DNA from: Muribaculaceae bacterium
GTDB taxonomy: Bacteria; Bacteroidota; Bacteroidia; Bacteroidales; Muribaculaceae
NCBI GenBank assembly: GCA_017557665.1
Contig: JAFYYI010000065.1
Coordinates: 62,001 to 126,000, forward strand
Length of the DNA: 64,000 bases
Direction: 5' to 3'
Under the pieces are notes generated by a model, which was not told the DNA's origin, did no database searches, and worked only from the letters and a program-made list of their open reading frames with translations. Shown here piece by piece: positions 1-8,678 of the stretch. Positions within the stretch are counted from its first letter, which is position 1. Every line of letters starts with the position of its first letter. The translations under genes and the position numbers were made by a program.

Positions 1-2454
1 CTTTTTCTCGTCCCAAAACTTGAGGAACTCCCTCACGCTGCCGCCATTACGCATCGACGCGAACTGCATCACAGTGTCCTGGAAAGCAAGCAGGAATGCC
101 GCCTCGTTATCCACTCCGGCAGCATCGGCCCCATCGCGCTTGAAATGCAGGATGATGGTCTCGATGATGCTGACCAGGGTGGTGAGTTCTCCTGCCGGAG
201 GCAGCAGTTTTTCCAAAGTGTTGTCGGCATCGCTGTCATCGGCTCCAGTGTTGTCCAGGCTACGGGCCAACATAAGGCCATGCTCGGTGGCCGAAGCGTC
301 AGGCTGTGCCGAAACGTCCTTGATGAATGCGTTTAAGGCCGTGTACAGGCGACGGTCGCTCAAGCGTTTGCGCTTGATGCGGCTCATCATGTCATCGTGA
401 CTGCCGGCGGCCTTGTCATCAGCATCGGCAGCGTCCTCATCGACCGGGCCGAACTGACTGATATCGATAAAGCGGAGCATAGCGATGATGCGCCTGATGA
501 TGGGCGAGTTATTCAGCAGCAGGGACTCGCCCGAGATGATGCGTATCTTCTCGCCGGAGGTCTGTTTGTTGTATTCCAGGATGCGCTCGACAATCTCATC
601 ACCCTCCTTGTTCCTGTTGACGAGGATGCCAATACGCCCCCAGTCATAACGCTCGTGCAACCTGAGCAGATAACCGGGCAACACGTCGAGCACGCTCACT
701 TCACCGTCTTCGTTATCAACCACATCGGCTGGCGCGGCATCGCGGATGACATCATCCTGCAACAGCTGGCGGTAATTGCCGGTTAACAGGCGCACATAGC
801 CCTCCACCTTGCCGGTATCGATGCCAGGAGGCATCCCCTGCTTGACATCGCCATAGGTTGTTTCCACAATGCTGCGATCGGAGAAACGTCCCCGCAGATA
901 AGCGAACAGACTGTTGTTGAACTCAATGATGCGCCTTGAACTGCGGTAATTAATCGAGGTGGGCGGCGTCTCGCCGTCATCCGACTCATCAGTCACCTGC
1001 CTGTCATCATAGATGAAGTCGCCGAATTCGTCCCCCACCCTCTCGCGGAACACCGACGGGTCGGCATTGCGGAAGCGGTAAATCGACTGCTTGGCATCAC
1101 CGATGAGCATATTGAAATTGTTTTTTGACAGACTCTCAAGGAGCAGGCTGCGGAAGTTCTCATACTGCTTGGCACTCGTGTCCTGGAACTCATCTATCAT
1201 GAAGTGGGAAATCATCGTGCCCACACGCTCGTAGATGAAGTCGGAGCCGCTTTCAAGCACCGTGCCTATCAGTTCATTGGTGTCACCGATGAGAATAGAG
1301 TTGGACTCATGACGATACTCCTGGAGGAACCAGTCAATCATCGCCAGCATTCCGAGCAGGCCCAGGTTGTCCTCGACATGCTTGAAAAAGCCCATGGCAT
1401 TCCTGAGAACGAAATGACCTCGCACAAGGCCCAGCAGTTGATTGACCAGCGAGTCGGAGGGCACAAAACTCTTGAGAAACTGCTCCCTAATCTTTTGATC
1501 ATTGGTCTGAGCCATCGTGTCGGTCAGGGGCTCAAATCCGTCATTATGGGGCTTATTGAGCCACTTCTTCAACGACTTGCTGCCGCTCAGGCCATCGGCA
1601 ATGGGCGACAACGCCACTTGCAGATCACGCAATCCTTCGTCCGTTTTTTTCTTCAGCTGTTCCACCTGTTCATGAATGAAGGCCGTGAACTCACGTATCT
1701 TCTCGAAATCGCTTTGGAACCGTCCCTTATCATCGATGTGGCCCAGATAGGTGCGGATCTCATCGAGACAGCTGCGGAACAGCTCACTATTGATTTGTTG
1801 AGCGAAACGGTTCAGGTTGCCCCCGTCGTCAAAGAATTTCCAGTTCTTCTTCTCGGCATCACCGTGAATCAAATGGTGCTGGTAACCCTTCACCCAGTCA
1901 TTGACCTGCGTTGGCATTCCTTCACGGCCCAGCGCGAGCAGGAAGTTGTGCACCGCTACCCTGACGGCATAGTCTTCTTCGAGCTGGATGTCATAGTTGA
2001 AGTCACGGTCAAGCTCGCGGGCGAAGTTGCGCAGAATCGTCTGGAAAAACGAATCGATGGTGCTCACATTAAAATTGCTGTAGTCAAAGAGCAGCTCGTT
2101 CAGCGCATGCTGGGCCAACGTCCTCACCTCGTCTTCAGGCAGACCCGAATCAGCCATGAAGTCGGACAAATAATCGCTACTGCGTCCCGGCTGCGAGAGG
2201 TTATACAACTCATCAACAATGCGGCTCTTCATCTCGTCGGTCGCCTTGTTGGTGAAAGTGATGGCCAGCAACTGGCGATGGGTGTTGAGTGGTTGTTTGT
2301 TGCCTTTCTCGCGACGGGAATACAATTTCCCGTCCTGCTTGTTCATGGTGAACAACAAGTGCTTGATATACTCCTTGGCCAGACGATAGGTCTTGCCGGA
2401 ACCTGCTGACGCCTTGATGACCAGCAAATTTTTGTTATCGTTATTCTCACTCAT
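1..2454 (-). CDS. UvrD/RecB (AddA-like) helicase-nuclease, C-terminus outside window
   Basis: Superfamily 1 helicase of the RecB/AddA kind, expected to unwind and process DNA double-strand ends for recombination in the cytoplasm. The frame is open from the ATG at 2452-2454 to the window edge, giving 818 residues without a stop. Visible motifs are Walker A ASAGSGKT (residues 15-22), motif Ia AITFTNKATDEMKSRI, Walker B IDEFQDTS (about 420-427) and motif III GDAKQSIYRFRNADP (about 452-466). The long stretch between Ia and II fits the 1B insertion of this family. The last visible residues (FLKFWDEKK) resemble the region before the 2A domain; a RecB-type nuclease domain would lie beyond base 1 and cannot be checked. 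It lies 79 bases downstream of the SUI1-like gene on the same strand and may share its promoter. The call as a UvrD/RecB-family helicase is secure; the exact subfamily is inferred. Confidence 0.9.
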   Translation of the reverse strand, partial: MSENNDNKNLLVIKASAGSGKTYRLAKEYIKHLLFTMNKQDGKLYSRREKGNKQPLNTHRQLLAITFTNKATDEMKSRIVDELYNLSQPGRSSDYLSDFMADSGLPEDEVRTLAQHALNELLFDYSNFNVSTIDSFFQTILRNFARELDRDFNYDIQLEEDYAVRVAVHNFLLALGREGMPTQVNDWVKGYQHHLIHGDAEKKNWKFFDDGGNLNRFAQQINSELFRSCLDEIRTYLGHIDDKGRFQSDFEKIREFTAFIHEQVEQLKKKTDEGLRDLQVALSPIADGLSGSKSLKKWLNKPHNDGFEPLTDTMAQTNDQKIREQFLKSFVPSDSLVNQLLGLVRGHFVLRNAMGFFKHVEDNLGLLGMLAMIDWFLQEYRHESNSILIGDTNELIGTVLESGSDFIYERVGTMISHFMIDEFQDTSAKQYENFRSLLLESLSKNNFNMLIGDAKQSIYRFRNADPSVFRERVGDEFGDFIYDDRQVTDESDDGETPPTSINYRSSRRIIEFNNSLFAYLRGRFSDRSIVETTYGDVKQGMPPGIDTGKVEGYVRLLTGNYRQLLQDDVIRDAAPADVVDNEDGEVSVLDVLPGYLLRLHERYDWGRIGILVNRNKEGDEIVERILEYNKQTSGEKIRIISGESLLLNNSPIIRRIIAMLRFIDISQFGPVDEDAADADDKAAGSHDDMMSRIKRKRLSDRRLYTALNAFIKDVSAQPDASATEHGLMLARSLDNTGADDSDADNTLEKLLPPAGELTTLVSIIETIILHFKRDGADAAGVDNEAAFLLAFQDTVMQFASMRNGGSVREFLKFWDEKK

Positions 2455-2533
2455 GCTTAACCTCAATAGTATCTGGATTAAATATCGTTTCGTGTCTCCT
2501 TTCTGCCAAGAGAAAACGTTCCTAAATTCTGAC

Positions 2534-2890
2534 TCAAATGACGCGTGCCTTGAAACCCATCGAGAGAAGTTCATCGAGCACACGTTGGCGGAAATCGCCC
2601 TGTATCAGGATTTCGCCGCCGCGGGCACTACCCCCGACGCCCAAGGTGCGCTTCAGTTTCGACGCCACCTGCTTGAGCGCCTCGTCGTCACAAGTGAAAC
2701 CTGTGACAATAGTCGCCTGCTTGCCGCCTCGCCCCTTGCGTTCCAGCAGGATATCAAGACGGTTTTTGCCTTGCTGTTGCAGGGCATCACCCTTTTCGGG
2801 TTCCGACTCATTGTCGGTAACAGGAGTGTCATCGGGGACGGGCACATTAAACGCTTTGCCCAGGGCGTCTTTCCAATCGGTAGGGTTCAT
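2534..2890 (-). CDS. yciH: SUI1/YciH-family translation initiation factor-like protein
   Basis: A 118-residue protein of the bacterial SUI1 (eIF1-like) family, thought to influence start-codon fidelity at the ribosome. The C-terminal half carries the family core: a basic KGRGGKQATIVTGF strand-turn near residues 52-65, then LKRTLGVGGSA and GEILIQGDFRQRVLDEL, ending in GFKARVI. The first 45 residues are acidic and poorly conserved, as is usual in this family. Length matches bacterial YciH proteins (100-120 residues). The gene precedes the helicase gene on the same strand and has a good Bacteroidetes promoter about 70 bases upstream of its ATG. The family call is firm; the physiological role in Bacteroidetes is not well established. 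Confidence 0.92.
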   Translation of the reverse strand: MNPTDWKDALGKAFNVPVPDDTPVTDNESEPEKGDALQQQGKNRLDILLERKGRGGKQATIVTGFTCDDEALKQVASKLKRTLGVGGSARGGEILIQGDFRQRVLDELLSMGFKARVI

Positions 2891-2960
2891 ATTTTTATTC
2901 TTGTCTTATGTGATATCAAAAAAAATTCCGGCTCATTAAACTTTTCTATGTCCCAAACAT

Positions 2961-2992
2961 CAAAGGTAGTGCAAACCAAAAGAGATGCCAAA
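2961..2992 (-). promoter_or_regulatory. Bacteroidetes-type promoter for the SUI1-like gene
   Basis: Read on the minus strand, TTTG (2989-2992) is followed after 20 bases by TACCTTTG (2961-2968), an excellent match to the Bacteroidetes sigma-70 consensus. It lies about 70 bases before the SUI1-like start codon. Confidence 0.7.
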
Positions 2993-3114
2993 CACGTCTT
3001 TAGCATTTCTGAGGTGCAGCCAACTTTTGTCTTCAGTCAAAGGTACAAAAAAACCACGAGAAATGAGCATATCTTCACAAAAAAGTTTACTCAAGCAAAA
3101 GAAAATTGGCAAAA

Positions 3115-3148
3115 CTTGCTACCAATTCAAATAAAAGCATTACTTTTG
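3115..3148 (+). promoter_or_regulatory. Bacteroidetes-type promoter for the ferredoxin gene
   Basis: TACTTTTG at 3141-3148 matches the -7 box. CTTG at 3115-3118 is a plausible -33 element with a 22-base spacer, slightly long. Transcription would start about 45 bases before the ferredoxin ATG. Confidence 0.55.
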
Positions 3149-3198
3149 TCGAACTGTTTACTTTTACATTATTAACTAATTCACTTTAAATTTACACT

Positions 3199-3369
3199 AT
3201 GGCTTACGTAATTTCTGATAGCTGTGTTGCTTGCGGTACCTGCCAGTCGGTATGCCCCGCTGATGCAATCAAGGAAGGCGACATCTATTCGATCGACCCT
3301 GACACCTGCCTGGACTGCGGCACTTGTGCCGACGCTTGCCCCACTGGTGCAATCGCTCCCGGCGAATAA
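3199..3369 (+). CDS. 2[4Fe-4S] ferredoxin
   Basis: A 56-residue soluble electron carrier. Two complete cluster motifs are visible: CVACGTCQSVCP (C9, C12, C15, C19) and CLDCGTCADACP, each CxxCxxCxxxCP. This is the clostridial-type dicluster ferredoxin used by anaerobes with low-potential oxidoreductases such as pyruvate:ferredoxin oxidoreductase or hydrogenases. The ATG at 3199 follows a promoter, and a strong terminator follows the TAA at 3367-3369, so the gene is monocistronic. Length is typical (55-60 residues). Its redox partners are not in the window. Confidence 0.97.
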   Translation: MAYVISDSCVACGTCQSVCPADAIKEGDIYSIDPDTCLDCGTCADACPTGAIAPGE

Positions 3370-3391
3370 TTCAGAGAACAAAACAACGGCC

Positions 3392-3431
3392 GCGGCTGTT
3401 CCTCACGCAGGAACGGCCGCAGCTTTTTTTT
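3392..3431 (+). terminator. Rho-independent terminator of the ferredoxin gene
   Basis: A 12-bp stem (3392-3403 with 3409-3420, one G-U pair) has a 5-base loop and is followed by a run of eight T. It lies 22 bases after the ferredoxin stop codon. Confidence 0.9.
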
Positions 3432-3469
3432 ACCCCCTTTAGCGTCAACTAACTCCAGACAAAAGAAGA

Positions 3470-3503
3470 CATGCGGGAACACCCTGATGGGCGCTCCCGC
3501 ATG
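3470..3503 (-). terminator. Terminator hairpin downstream of the porU-like gene
   Basis: A 9-bp perfect stem (CATGCGGGA with TCCCGCATG) lies 26 bases past the stop codon of the minus-strand porU-like gene. On that strand a T-rich tract (GTCTTCTTTTG) follows it. Confidence 0.7.
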
Positions 3504-3528
3504 TTGTTTATTGACAAAATCCTCAGTC

Positions 3529-6500
3529 TCAGTTAGCGGTCTTGAGGGGGTCAAGCACGATGAGCTTGTTGATAGAGGTACCACCATAGTTGATACCGTC
3601 GTTATAGGTACCGAAGTAGCGGTACAGTCCGGCAGACACCTTGTTGCCCTGCATGTCCTTCATGTCCCAAGCAACGGGGAAGCTGCTGGTGGTCGTCATC
3701 CACACGAGCTTACCGGTGGCATCGGTGACGCGAACGATGACCTCAGGCGAACTGGTCAGGTCGGTGTTCATGTCAAAGTTGACACCCCTGTCAAGGTAAG
3801 CGGGATGAGCATCGGCGGTAAGTTCAACAGAACCGCTCTGGCCCACCATGAAGGTAATCGTGCGCTCGGCGCTGTTACCCACCATGTCATAGACGGTGTA
3901 GGTGAGCGTGTGCAGGCCCTCGGCGAGGTTGGAGAGCGGGAACTCAATGCGTACCGTCTTGCCCTCGTCAAAGCTGGTCACATAGCTGGTCACATCCTGA
4001 TAGGAAGGCTTGCCGTAATCCAGGACGAGCTTCATACTATTCTCAATCGAGTTGGTCTGCACATTGATGCCGTAGTCATCGGTGGCAGTGATATACAGCA
4101 TGGAGTTGGTACCAACGGTGGCGCCATAGCTGAAACTGGGCTCATCATTGATATACATGTTGGTGATGACAGGATCCTGGCTGTCTTGGAGAGCCATATA
4201 CTGGTCATAGGGCAACATTTTCACCCTCTTGCTGAATCCGTTAACCATGTAGTCGCTGTTATCCTTGTGGGCATAGACGCGCAAGAGCACCATCTCATTG
4301 CTGGCCTTGGGCGACTTGGGAACAATTACCGAACCGTTGAACACACCGTTCACGACGCGTCCCGTCAACTCGGTGAGCTTGTCACGGTTGAAGTAAATCT
4401 TGCGGCTCACACTTGCACCGTTGACCGAGGAGCTGACGGTGGTGAACACGTCCTCCTTGTCATAGAGGGTCATCGTTGCGTCACCATTGAAGTTGGTGTC
4501 CAGGTTGCCCTCGGCATCAAGCACGTGGGCCACCACATCAAACTTCATGAGAGGACGCACCATAGCGGTCTCGCTGGGATCGTCCATCTCCGAACCATTG
4601 ATCTCAACGAGGTGGAAACGTGAGATGGGATAATTGATCTGAATGGCGGGGTCACCCAGCAGGAAGAAGGAGAGCTTGTTGGTGTTCGACGAGGTGAAAC
4701 CGAGTTTTGAGTACATGTAAGCCTCACCCAGTGTCGGCAGCGCGCCCGTGATGGAGTCGCGGTTGAAGAAGGCCTTGATGAAGTAGGTGTTGAGTTTGTC
4801 GTTATCACCGGCGTAAACCATACGTGAGCTGGTGAGCATCGCGATGGCACCACCGTCACGCTTGTGGAACATCAACTCGGCAATACCGCGGTTGTCGCCG
4901 TCGAAGTGGGCAACGTCACAGCAGGCCGTCGACATGATGGGCCAGTGGCTGTAGTTAGTGCGGACAACGTCACCGGTAACCCACATGTTGTTACCCTTGG
5001 TGAACGAGATAGGTCCGGCATGGCCGACGTAGGTGGCGAAGTACAAGCCGTTCTTGAGCATGTTGCTGATCATCTGCTTGCCCTCGGTTGCCGTCTTGCG
5101 GGAAACTTCGGTCGTAGGCTCGCTATTGGAGCGGGCATACTGGGAATTGTGAACGGTCGTCACATGCATACCAGTTTCCAGCTCATTGTCAATCAGGTTC
5201 TTGTAACCTTCACCCTGGAACATATAAACACCGAGGTCGGGGCTGTCGCTCATGACCATCGTGTTGTTGCGCCACACACCGTAGTCGGGGTTGGCGTAAT
5301 AATCCACCAGCTTGTCAACGTCGTTCTTGGCTTCCTCAAGGTCGCCCGAAGTGATGCGGCCCACGCCGATTCTGAGCTTCTCGGCCGAGATATTGGAGCC
5401 GGAGTTGTCGTCCATGAAACCAAAGAAGTCATCGCTGGTATAGGAGTAGTCCTCGTAGTTACTGTTATCGCTCTCATAGGTGAGCAGCGTGCCCGGGTGT
5501 GCACCCATCAACTCACGGTTGTCATAGGTACCCGTTCCGAAGAGCAACAGGTTCTTGAACTTAGTGTTGTCGCGGTCATACAGCATCTTGCAGAGCAAGC
5601 GGTAGGCCATAGCGTCACGCGTACCACTGGAGAACTCGTTGAACACCTTGTCCTGATCGACAACAGCCACGCTGATGCCATCGACTGCGGTGTGCAGGTC
5701 GGCAACACGCTGAGCCTGCTCGTGGAACGACTTGTCGGTGATGATAAGCATGTTGGGAGTTGCCATGCCGTGAAGGTTCTGATTCTCCACAGGTTCATAA
5801 CCGATGATTTTCTTCAGCGTCTTGGCGGGGTCAAAGGCAATATACTTCGTGGTCGTTGCACTCGTCGCGAAGAAGGAGAGGCCCTGTCCGCTCTCGTCGT
5901 CGTAATAGGTCGTCTGCATCTCGGCAGGGTTGTTGGTGTTGTTGATGTTCCAGATCACCGTGGTAGGCGTGGCGTTGGGCAGCATGAAGCGCTCATTGCC
6001 ACGGGTGGCGGCATATCCCATCATCAACTGGTTGTCATCTTCTTCCCTGAGGATGTTGCGGCGTTTGTAAGTCAGGATGAAATAGTCCAGACGAGCCATA
6101 TTGACCGTGGCGTCTGACTCCTGAGCCGAGAAGCGCAGGAAGGGCTCATACTGGCCATGCTCCTCGGGGGCAGTCAGTTTGACCGGGCCGCAAGGTGATG
6201 CGAAGTTGTAGAACACATACACACTCGAGGGCGAGTAGATGCGCGAGGTTGACAACGAGTAGCTGGTCGTGTCGGTGGCACCGCCGCTGTGCAGAATGCC
6301 AGTTGCATAAGAGATCTTGGTGGCATTGGCGGCAATGACACTTTGAACCACGATTGAACTGTCGGCCAGGTCGGGCAGGTAGTAGTCAACCAGCAACTTG
6401 CTGTTAGAGAAGTCCTCACCCAACATCTCTTTACCCGAGCTGGTAACAGAAGACATTTCCCTCTCGTGATAGAAATAGTTGAGGCTCATGGGCATGTCAA

Positions 6501-6987
6501 CATAGTTGGTCACTGCGACCTTGGCCTTCTTGGCGGGCACGAGGTCACCCTGAGTGGTCTCGGTCAGGAAGTAACAGCCCACCTGTGAATAAGGGTTGAA
6601 GGTGCGTGCAAAACGGGGCGTCGTGCTGTAGTCACTGATCGAGAAACTGATCGGTCCGTTGCAGTAGAAACAAATCTTGTTGTTCGTGCGCAGGATGGGT
6701 ATACCCTTCAGGTCATCGATGGCGGCTCCGTTCATCACCTCACTGATCTTGGCTCCACCCGAGCCATAGACATTGACACGTTCGGGGTTGGAGAAACCCA
6801 TTTCCCGAAGCTCGTCATAAGTGATTTCATACATACCATTCTCGGGAATGCTGATTTTCACCCATTTGCCTGTGGCAAGCTTGGATGTCGTCGCATAATG
6901 CGAGAGGTTGAATGCGCCGGCAAAGCTGACACCAAACAAGGCCATTATCACCGCGCAGGCGAGTTGAAATTTTGTCAATTTACGCAT
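3529..6987 (-). CDS. PorU-like gingipain-family (C25) T9SS sortase paralogue
   Basis: An 1152-residue exported protein homologous to PorU, the T9SS sortase that removes C-terminal signals from cargo at the outer membrane. Residues 1-24 form a signal peptide. Residues about 400-760 form a C25 caspase-like domain. The catalytic His is H656 in VGHAG and the nucleophile is probably C690 in STACCDVAHFD, which aligns with TATCEFSRFD of classic PorU. The C-terminal 80 residues (VIVRVTDATGKLVWMTT, GLYRYFGTYN) resemble the FlgD-like Ig/CTD fold of PorU. Length agrees with PorU (about 1150). The neighbouring gene at 8679-12107 is a second, more canonical copy sharing SKLATG(K/R)WVKI near the N-terminus and EFSSGT(R/Q)DAMAYR before the catalytic domain. 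Which copy is the main sortase is inference; this one has the more divergent Cys motif. Confidence 0.88.
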   Translation of the reverse strand: MRKLTKFQLACAVIMALFGVSFAGAFNLSHYATTSKLATGKWVKISIPENGMYEITYDELREMGFSNPERVNVYGSGGAKISEVMNGAAIDDLKGIPILRTNNKICFYCNGPISFSISDYSTTPRFARTFNPYSQVGCYFLTETTQGDLVPAKKAKVAVTNYVDMPMSLNYFYHEREMSSVTSSGKEMLGEDFSNSKLLVDYYLPDLADSSIVVQSVIAANATKISYATGILHSGGATDTTSYSLSTSRIYSPSSVYVFYNFASPCGPVKLTAPEEHGQYEPFLRFSAQESDATVNMARLDYFILTYKRRNILREEDDNQLMMGYAATRGNERFMLPNATPTTVIWNINNTNNPAEMQTTYYDDESGQGLSFFATSATTTKYIAFDPAKTLKKIIGYEPVENQNLHGMATPNMLIITDKSFHEQAQRVADLHTAVDGISVAVVDQDKVFNEFSSGTRDAMAYRLLCKMLYDRDNTKFKNLLLFGTGTYDNRELMGAHPGTLLTYESDNSNYEDYSYTSDDFFGFMDDNSGSNISAEKLRIGVGRITSGDLEEAKNDVDKLVDYYANPDYGVWRNNTMVMSDSPDLGVYMFQGEGYKNLIDNELETGMHVTTVHNSQYARSNSEPTTEVSRKTATEGKQMISNMLKNGLYFATYVGHAGPISFTKGNNMWVTGDVVRTNYSHWPIMSTACCDVAHFDGDNRGIAELMFHKRDGGAIAMLTSSRMVYAGDNDKLNTYFIKAFFNRDSITGALPTLGEAYMYSKLGFTSSNTNKLSFFLLGDPAIQINYPISRFHLVEINGSEMDDPSETAMVRPLMKFDVVAHVLDAEGNLDTNFNGDATMTLYDKEDVFTTVSSSVNGASVSRKIYFNRDKLTELTGRVVNGVFNGSVIVPKSPKASNEMVLLRVYAHKDNSDYMVNGFSKRVKMLPYDQYMALQDSQDPVITNMYINDEPSFSYGATVGTNSMLYITATDDYGINVQTNSIENSMKLVLDYGKPSYQDVTSYVTSFDEGKTVRIEFPLSNLAEGLHTLTYTVYDMVGNSAERTITFMVGQSGSVELTADAHPAYLDRGVNFDMNTDLTSSPEVIVRVTDATGKLVWMTTTSSFPVAWDMKDMQGNKVSAGLYRYFGTYNDGINYGGTSINKLIVLDPLKTAN

Positions 6988-7054
6988 ATCTATATGTTTA
7001 AGTTTTTTTCGGTTGCTACCTCCAAAATATTTTATATTGTCCTGACTATTGAAG

Positions 7055-7624
7055 TCACAGTTTCACTTTCACGTCCAGCAACTGGCGGTCGCCAAGGCGG
7101 GCCGTCAAGTGCATCCCTGGCGCCAGGGGCACCGCCGGAGCGGCATCACCGGTGAACAACAGGTCACCCATCTTGATGCTGCAACGGGTGCTCACGCCGG
7201 CCACCATTTCATCGAGCGGCCAGGCCATGTCGGCCAGGCAGTGACGAGCTATCACTGTGCCGTCCACCATGAACTCCACCGCCGCTTGCAACGGTTGATC
7301 CAGCTCGGTGACAGGCATCCAGTCACCCACGATTGCGGCGCCGTCAAAGGCCCGGTCAAGCGCCGTCAAGCGTCTGTCGACATCGTCACGCGCCACCACA
7401 TTGAATCCTGCGGTCATGGCATCCCAGTAGCGGTGGGCGAACTTGGGCGCCACACACTTCCCGAGCCGGCCCATGCGCACCACTATCGACGGTGCGGCGA
7501 CAAACTGCCCGGCAAAGTCGGGGACGAAGAAGGGACGGCCTGTGTACAGTATCGAGGAATCGGCCATCAAGTAGGCAGCAGCCTCCCCATATCCGTAATT
7601 TCCAGTGAACCCTATGACCTTCAT
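7055..7624 (-). CDS. Fumarylacetoacetate hydrolase (FAH) family protein, probably degenerate
   Basis: A 189-residue protein recognisable as FAH-family by its order of motifs: PFFVPDF near residue 31, a VVRMGRLGK strand, FAHRYWDAMTAGFNVVARD, FDGAAIVGDW, and a C-terminal KMGDLLFTGD segment. Bacteroidetes FAH proteins of this size usually have an acidic ExE metal-binding pair before VVR and GIDFTARD in the second motif. Here the first reads APSIVVR and the second GFNVVARD, so expected metal ligands appear to be missing. It is shorter than typical 2-keto-4-pentenoate hydratase-like enzymes. It follows rex by 33 bases on the same strand and probably shares its transcript. It may be a non-catalytic or altered-specificity member; no substrate can be assigned. 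Confidence 0.72.
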   Translation of the reverse strand: MKVIGFTGNYGYGEAAAYLMADSSILYTGRPFFVPDFAGQFVAAPSIVVRMGRLGKCVAPKFAHRYWDAMTAGFNVVARDDVDRRLTALDRAFDGAAIVGDWMPVTELDQPLQAAVEFMVDGTVIARHCLADMAWPLDEMVAGVSTRCSIKMGDLLFTGDAAPAVPLAPGMHLTARLGDRQLLDVKVKL

Positions 7625-7657
7625 CTCACTGTCCCTTTACATGTGACGGCAGGGCCA

Positions 7658-8326
7658 TCAATCCTGCCTGGAGTCAATGTTAGTGTTCTGCATCCGGTTA
7701 TAGATGATGGCCAAGTGGGCATATATCGATGTGTTGGCAATCACCACGTTGTCGGGTGCCTTGATGCGGTAGGGCGTGAAATTCCACAGGGCCGTCATGC
7801 CGCTGGCTATCGCCAGGGCAGCGGCTTCCTGGGCGTTTTCAACAGGCACGGTGAGGATGGCAATCGACACATGGTGCTCCTTCTGCCACTCGGCCAGCTC
7901 CTTGATGTCATACACCGGCAGGCCGCCAAGGCACTGCCCGATGACCTCGCTTCGCACGTCAAAGCCAGCAACGATGTTCAGGCCGTAGTGCTCCAGACCA
8001 TGGTCCTGCATCAATGCCGTTCCCAGGCTACCCGTACCGATGACCACCGCGTCATGCTGCTCGTTGAAGCCGAGGAAATCCTCCAGCTCCGTCACCAGGC
8101 TCCGAACCTCATAACCGATGCGCGTCTTGCCACGAATATTGAGAAAGGAAAGGTCCTTAGCAATCTGTGAGGACTGCACGTTCAATTCCTTGGAAATCTG
8201 TGTCGATGAGACGTACTCGACATGCAGGTTGTCAAGCATCTTGACATAGGATAGATACCATGGGAGCCGCCTGATGGTTGGCTCGGGCAATATCATCCGG
8301 TTCTCATTATTCTTGGCTCTGTTCAT
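7658..8326 (-). CDS. rex: Redox-sensing transcriptional repressor Rex
   Basis: A 222-residue DNA-binding repressor that senses the NADH/NAD+ ratio and controls fermentative and anaerobic genes. The winged-helix half (residues about 12-85) contains EPTIRRLPWYLSYVKML, STQISKELNV and SSQIAKDLS, all typical of Rex. The NAD-binding half begins with the Rossmann loop VIGTGSLGTAL (G97, G99, G102). It continues through LTVPVENAQEAA to the C-terminal SIYAHLAIIYNRM domain-swap helix. Length is normal. The chosen ATG at 8326 lies 24 bases below a good promoter. Downstream is the FAH-family gene. Rex would link this region to redox control, but no Rex operator could be identified with confidence in the window. 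Confidence 0.97.
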   Translation of the reverse strand: MNRAKNNENRMILPEPTIRRLPWYLSYVKMLDNLHVEYVSSTQISKELNVQSSQIAKDLSFLNIRGKTRIGYEVRSLVTELEDFLGFNEQHDAVVIGTGSLGTALMQDHGLEHYGLNIVAGFDVRSEVIGQCLGGLPVYDIKELAEWQKEHHVSIAILTVPVENAQEAAALAIASGMTALWNFTPYRIKAPDNVVIANTSIYAHLAIIYNRMQNTNIDSRQD

Positions 8327-8349
8327 CGTCTATTGATGCAATTAACCGA

Positions 8350-8379
8350 CAAAATTACCTCAATTTTTTGAACACCAAG
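8350..8379 (-). promoter_or_regulatory. Promoter of rex
   Basis: On the minus strand, CTTG/TTG (8376-8378) is followed after 18 bases by TAATTTTG (8350-8357), close to the Bacteroidetes consensus, 24 bases before the rex ATG. Confidence 0.65.
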
Positions 8380-8580
8380 CAATCCACACATTATTTTATT
8401 GGAAATGGCACCTTTTTTTAACAATTCTTATGCCTTTGGCTGTGCATGACAAGAAAAGGTGTGAAGCTGAATCCGATCAGCATTACTGTCCATGATGCTT
8501 GAGGACTTGCAAAACACTACAGAGCAGAACCGTCCATTAATCATCATTATGCCATTGATAACAAAAGAATTAGCATAAAG

Positions 8581-8610
8581 AATAGAGACGCAAAATTATG
8601 CGTCTCTATT
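8581..8610 (-). terminator. Hairpin terminator after the second porU gene
   Basis: A perfect 12-bp stem (AATAGAGACGCA with TGCGTCTCTATT) around a 6-base loop lies about 70 bases after the porU stop. The T tract on the minus strand is weak (CTTTATG). Confidence 0.6.
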
Positions 8611-8678
8611 ATGCGGATGCCACACTAATAATGTTGTGGTTTCACGCCTTAGCGTGATGATGTTTCAATACGGAACGA

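Larger units (their letters stand above)
2891..3198. other. Intergenic region between divergent genes
   Basis: This stretch separates the minus-strand SUI1-like gene from the plus-strand ferredoxin. It holds a promoter for each (listed separately) and a second TACCTTTG-like box on the minus strand at 3038-3045 that lacks a well-spaced -33 element. No open frame or stable hairpin stands out. Confidence 0.6.
8327..8678. other. Intergenic region between rex and the second porU
   Basis: It contains the rex promoter at its lower end and a porU terminator hairpin at its upper end (both listed). The 200 bases between them are AT-rich with no convincing ORF, repeat or RNA fold. A small CACGCCTTAGCGTG hairpin lies at 8642-8655. 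Confidence 0.5.

Noticed and set aside
1204..2409. Plus-strand open frame of 401 codons
   Set aside because: It lies antisense to the RecB-type helicase, whose minus-strand frame contains complete helicase motifs. The plus frame has no recognisable domain or start signal.
3487..6117. Long plus-strand frames opposite the first porU-like gene
   Set aside because: The minus-strand PorU homology is clear across the same bases, and the plus frames show no motif.
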